Assembly: GCA_017883075.1 (NCBI GenBank)
Contig: JADGOI010000007.1
Span: 1-39,029, forward strand
Direction of reading: 5' to 3'
Source: Acidimicrobiales bacterium
GTDB lineage: Bacteria > Actinomycetota > Acidimicrobiia > Acidimicrobiales > RAAP-2
DNA: 39,029 bases
Positions 36,893 to 39,029 of the stretch are shown piece after piece; positions within the stretch are counted from its first letter, which is position 1; every line of letters begins with the position of its first letter. The translations under genes and the position numbers were made by a program. The notes beneath the pieces are model-generated. The model ran no database searches. It worked only from the letters and a program-made list of their open reading frames with translations, and was not told the DNA's origin.

Positions 36893-37540
36893 CTACTTCG
36901 AGTACAGCTCGACAATGAGCTGCTCTTGGACAGGCTCGTCGATGTGCTCGCGCAGGGGCAGCGAGAACACCTTCACCTGAAAGCGGTCACCCTCGGCCTC
37001 CAACCACGGCGGCAGTTGGCGATCGAGCGTGTCCATGTTCCGGCGGACGTGGAACATTTCGCGGGACGACTGCTTCAGCGCCACCACATCGTGCTGACGA
37101 ACCCGGTAGCTGGGAATGTTGACCCGCTTCCCGTTGACCAGGACGTGGCCATGCCGGACGAACTGGCGGGCCTGGGACCGGCTGGCGCCCCATCCGGCCC
37201 GGAAGGCCACATTGTCGAGACGCTGCTCGAGCATGCAGAGCAGGTTCTCACCGGTGATACCCGGGGCCCGGCTCGCCTCGACATAGAGATTGTGGAACTG
37301 CTGTTCGAGCAGGCCATAGATGCGGCGTGCCTTCTGCTTCTCACGGAGCTGAGCCAGGTATTCCGAACCCTGGCGCATGCGATCGCGACCGTGCTCGCCC
37401 GGTGGGTAGGCGCGGCTGTGACGATCGGTGACCGCTTCCGATACCGGGCATTTCATCGAGTAGCAGCGCTCACCCTTCAAAAAGAGCTTGGTGCGCTCCC
37501 GGCGGCATAGCCGGCAAACAGGTCCTGTGTAACGAGCCAT
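36893..37540 (-). CDS. rpsD: 30S ribosomal protein S4
   Basis: The 215-residue assembly initiator protein has an N-terminal zinc site made by C9, C12, C26 and C31 (the C+ form), YPPGEHGRDRMRQGSEY, and an S4 RNA-binding domain with QARQFVRHGHVLVNGKRVNIPSY. In many bacteria S4 represses the alpha operon. It lies between rpsK and rpoA. Confidence 0.98.
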   Translation of the reverse strand: MARYTGPVCRLCRRERTKLFLKGERCYSMKCPVSEAVTDRHSRAYPPGEHGRDRMRQGSEYLAQLREKQKARRIYGLLEQQFHNLYVEASRAPGITGENLLCMLEQRLDNVAFRAGWGASRSQARQFVRHGHVLVNGKRVNIPSYRVRQHDVVALKQSSREMFHVRRNMDTLDRQLPPWLEAEGDRFQVKVFSLPLREHIDEPVQEQLIVELYSK

Positions 37541-37571
37541 GTGTCTTCCTTACGTCCTTTGTTCCCCGGCC

Positions 37572-37976
37572 TCAGACCCGACGGCGCTTCTTCGGGCGGC
37601 AACCATTGTGCGGAATCGGGGTTACGTCCTTGATGCCGGCCACTTCGATGCCGGCGGCGGCCAGTGACCTGATGGCGGTCTCGCGGCCGGAGCCCGGACC
37701 TCGCACCAACACGTCGACCCGTCGTACACCGTGCTCCATGGCTCTCTTGGCGCACTGTTCGGCAGCCAACTGGGCGGCGAAAGGGGTGGACTTACGGGAG
37801 CCCTTGAATCCCACATTGCCGGCCGAGGCCCACGCCAGGACGTTGCCCTCCGGATCGGCGATGGAGACGATGGTGTTGTTGAAGGAACTCTTGATGTGGG
37901 CGATTCCATAGGTGACGTTCTTCCGCTCGCGGCGGCGGGGCCGGCGGGCGGCAGTCGGCTTGGTGGTCTTGGCCAT
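37572..37976 (-). CDS. rpsK: 30S ribosomal protein S11
   Basis: The 134-residue protein has [46 protein letters not shown] and [20 protein letters not shown] followed by [18 protein letters not shown], the standard C-terminus. Its ATG shares a base with the rpsM stop (TAATG). Confidence 0.98.
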   Translation of the reverse strand: MAKTTKPTAARRPRRRERKNVTYGIAHIKSSFNNTIVSIADPEGNVLAWASAGNVGFKGSRKSTPFAAQLAAEQCAKRAMEHGVRRVDVLVRGPGSGRETAIRSLAAAGIEVAGIKDVTPIPHNGCRPKKRRRV

Positions 37977-38353
37977 TACTTGCGGACCTTCTTCTTCCCG
38001 GCGACCGTCTTCTTCGGTCCCTTGCGTGTGCGAGCGTTGGTATGGGTGCGTTGGCCATGGACGGGCAGGCCCTTGCGGTGTCGGATGCCCTGGTAGCAGC
38101 CGATCTCCATCTTGCGTTTGATGTCCTGGGACACGTCGCGTCGCAGGTCTCCCTCGACGGCGAAGTTGGCATCGATGTAGGTACGGAGTTGCGTGACCTC
38201 TTCGTCGGTCAGGTCACGGACCCGGGTGTCGCGACTCACCCCGGTGGAGTCGCAGATCCGCTGCGACGACGTCAGTCCGATGCCATAGATATAGGTGAGC
38301 GAGATCTCCAACCGCTTTTCGCGGGGAATGTCTACGCCTGAGATGCGGGCCAC
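37976..38353 (-). CDS. rpsM: 30S ribosomal protein S13
   Basis: The 125-residue protein begins [26 protein letters not shown] and has [41 protein letters not shown] 38353 with an AAGGAAGG site four bases ahead is the family start; the frame is open upstream but not conserved. Confidence 0.98.
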   Translation of the reverse strand: MARISGVDIPREKRLEISLTYIYGIGLTSSQRICDSTGVSRDTRVRDLTDEEVTQLRTYIDANFAVEGDLRRDVSQDIKRKMEIGCYQGIRHRKGLPVHGQRTHTNARTRKGPKKTVAGKKKVRK

Positions 38354-38391
38354 AGTGCCTTCCTTCTTCTTCCTTGCCTGGTCCGCGAGCC

Positions 38392-38505
38392 CTATCCCTG
38401 CCGCTGCTTGTGGCGGGGGTTCTCGCAGATGACTACGACCCGCCGATGACGGCGGATCACTTTGCACTTCTCACACATCGGCTTGACACTGGGTCGAACC
38501 TTCAC
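38392..38505 (-). CDS. rpmJ: 50S ribosomal protein L36
   Basis: This short gene encodes 37 residues: [19 protein letters not shown], then [18 protein letters not shown]. The zinc ligands C11, C14, C27 and H32 mark the C+ form. GTG 38505 has an AAGGA site about seven bases ahead. It sits between infA and rpsM, as usual. Confidence 0.97.
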   Translation of the reverse strand: MKVRPSVKPMCEKCKVIRRHRRVVVICENPRHKQRQG

Positions 38506-38585
38506 GTTTCTGTCCTTGTCTCGTACTGCTCACACTTGACCTGTCGTCCGTGCCGGCGCCAATGGCTGGTTCCGAACCGGTCCCG

Positions 38586-38810
38586 TCACTTGTAGCGGTA
38601 GGTGATCCGTCCTCGGGCCAGGTCATAGGGGGTGATCTCCACCTGCACACGATCCCCAGGGAGGATCCGGATACGGTGCATCCGCATCTTCCCCGAGCTG
38701 TGCGCCAGCACCTTGTGGCCATTCTCCAGTTCGACCCGGAACATGGCGTTGGGAAGCGGCTCGACGACCGTTCCCTCCAACACGATGGCGTCTTCCTTGG
38801 GTTTGGGCAG
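38586..38810 (-). CDS. infA: Translation initiation factor IF-1, apparent CTG start
   Basis: This S1-fold factor binds the ribosomal A site during initiation. The conserved part reads [40 protein letters not shown] and ends RGRITYRYK. Family members start M-P-K-(K)-E-D-A-I. Here the codons for PKPKEDAI are present but the preceding codon is CTG (38810-38808), six bases after a perfect AAGGAG ribosome site. A TGA lies eight codons upstream and no ATG, GTG or TTG occurs between. CTG gives 74 residues, close to the usual 72-73. The next possible start, GTG 38783, would delete the first beta strand and leave 65 residues. Confidence 0.93.
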   Translation of the reverse strand: MPKPKEDAIVLEGTVVEPLPNAMFRVELENGHKVLAHSSGKMRMHRIRILPGDRVQVEITPYDLARGRITYRYK

Positions 38811-38980
38811 GTGAATCTCCTTGATACTCAGTCATTCTTGTCCGCTCGCCCAAGAGGCCAGCGTGCAGTACAGATCGCCGATTGCCGTCTGTCCGCACCG
38901 CCCTCGGAAGCACACCAGGTGGGGCACGCCCAGAAGCGGGGTCGACCCGCCAACACACACCGGCGGCGAGCCGAAGGACT

Positions 38981-39009
38981 ATTCTAGCTGTTTGGCGACA
39001 AATTGCCAG
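38981..39009 (-). promoter_or_regulatory. Candidate infA/alpha-operon promoter
   Basis: On the minus strand CTGGCA (39009-39004) and TAGAAT (38986-38981) are 17 bases apart. The -10 matches five of six consensus bases. It would give a leader of about 165 bases before infA with no other gene in it. Confidence 0.5.
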
Positions 39010-39029
39010 TTCGATCGGGCCCGGGCATG

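Noticed and set aside
38623-38958. 111-codon minus-strand frame overlapping infA
   Set aside because: It overlaps the IF-1 coding sequence out of phase and has the Arg/Gly/Ala composition of a shadow frame.
39011-39029. End of an upstream gene at the right edge
   Set aside because: One minus-strand frame reads SNWQFVAKQLE before a TAG, which could be a C-terminus, but too little is visible and it overlaps the predicted infA promoter.

Overview
The window is high-GC, densely packed bacterial chromosome. Gene order and protein types point to an actinobacterium. My best guess is an Acidimicrobiia-like lineage rather than Mycobacteriales or Streptomycetales, judged from memory of sequence style and not from a search. 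The supporting blocks are infA-rpmJ-rpsM-rpsK-rpsD-rpoA-rplQ-truA, rplM-rpsI-glmM-glmS-acpS-nnrD-alr, tsaE-tsaB-rimI-tsaD-groES-groEL, guaB3-guaA-pcrA and sucC-sucD. GTG starts, 4-base ATGA/GTGA overlaps and tight operons are common. I found no rRNA, tRNA, CRISPR array, intact transposase or phage gene.

Layout. Positions 1-3000 (minus strand) hold a partial membrane-anchored Ser/Thr-rich protein, a DUF4395 gene lacking its 5' half, and a two-gene ABC exporter whose ATPase carries an extra N-terminal domain. Related short repeats lie on both sides of the ABC pair. Positions 3360-6620 (minus) hold a HAD phosphatase, sucD, sucC and a stand-alone B12-binding methylmalonyl-CoA-mutase-type subunit, which fits propionate or methylmalonate carbon entering at succinyl-CoA. 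Positions 6797-10031 (plus) are a three-gene cassette, ubiA-dprE1-dprE2, for decaprenyl-phosphoryl-D-arabinose, the donor for cell-wall arabinan. It faces a polytopic GT-C-like membrane protein.

Positions 10138-18009 (minus) hold that membrane protein, pcrA, guaA, guaB3 and a CoA-pyrophosphatase-type Nudix gene. Two small plus-strand genes and a strong hairpin separate this from groES-groEL, which has a clear CIRCE operator on its promoter. Positions 20972-24535 (minus) are the t6A tRNA-modification set tsaE-tsaB-tsaD with rimI, headed by a family-4 uracil-DNA glycosylase. A plus-strand DUF1707/IMGG-repeat/class III cyclase fusion and a minus-strand GH43 lipoprotein lie between this block and alr, which is near tsaE in mycobacteria. 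Positions 27254-38810 (minus) are cell-envelope precursor and housekeeping genes (alr, nnrD, acpS, glmS, glmM) followed upstream by ribosomal protein and RNA polymerase genes.

Most of the window is ordinary core genome. The unusual items are the arabinan-donor cassette with Ala at the mycobacterial DprE1 Cys387 position, the cyclase fusion, the fused ABC ATPase, the decapitated DUF4395 gene at a repeat junction, an infA that seems to start with CTG, a GuaB3 that keeps the IMPDH catalytic-cysteine loop, and a low-complexity insert in PcrA. I see no convincing wholly new defence or mobile system.
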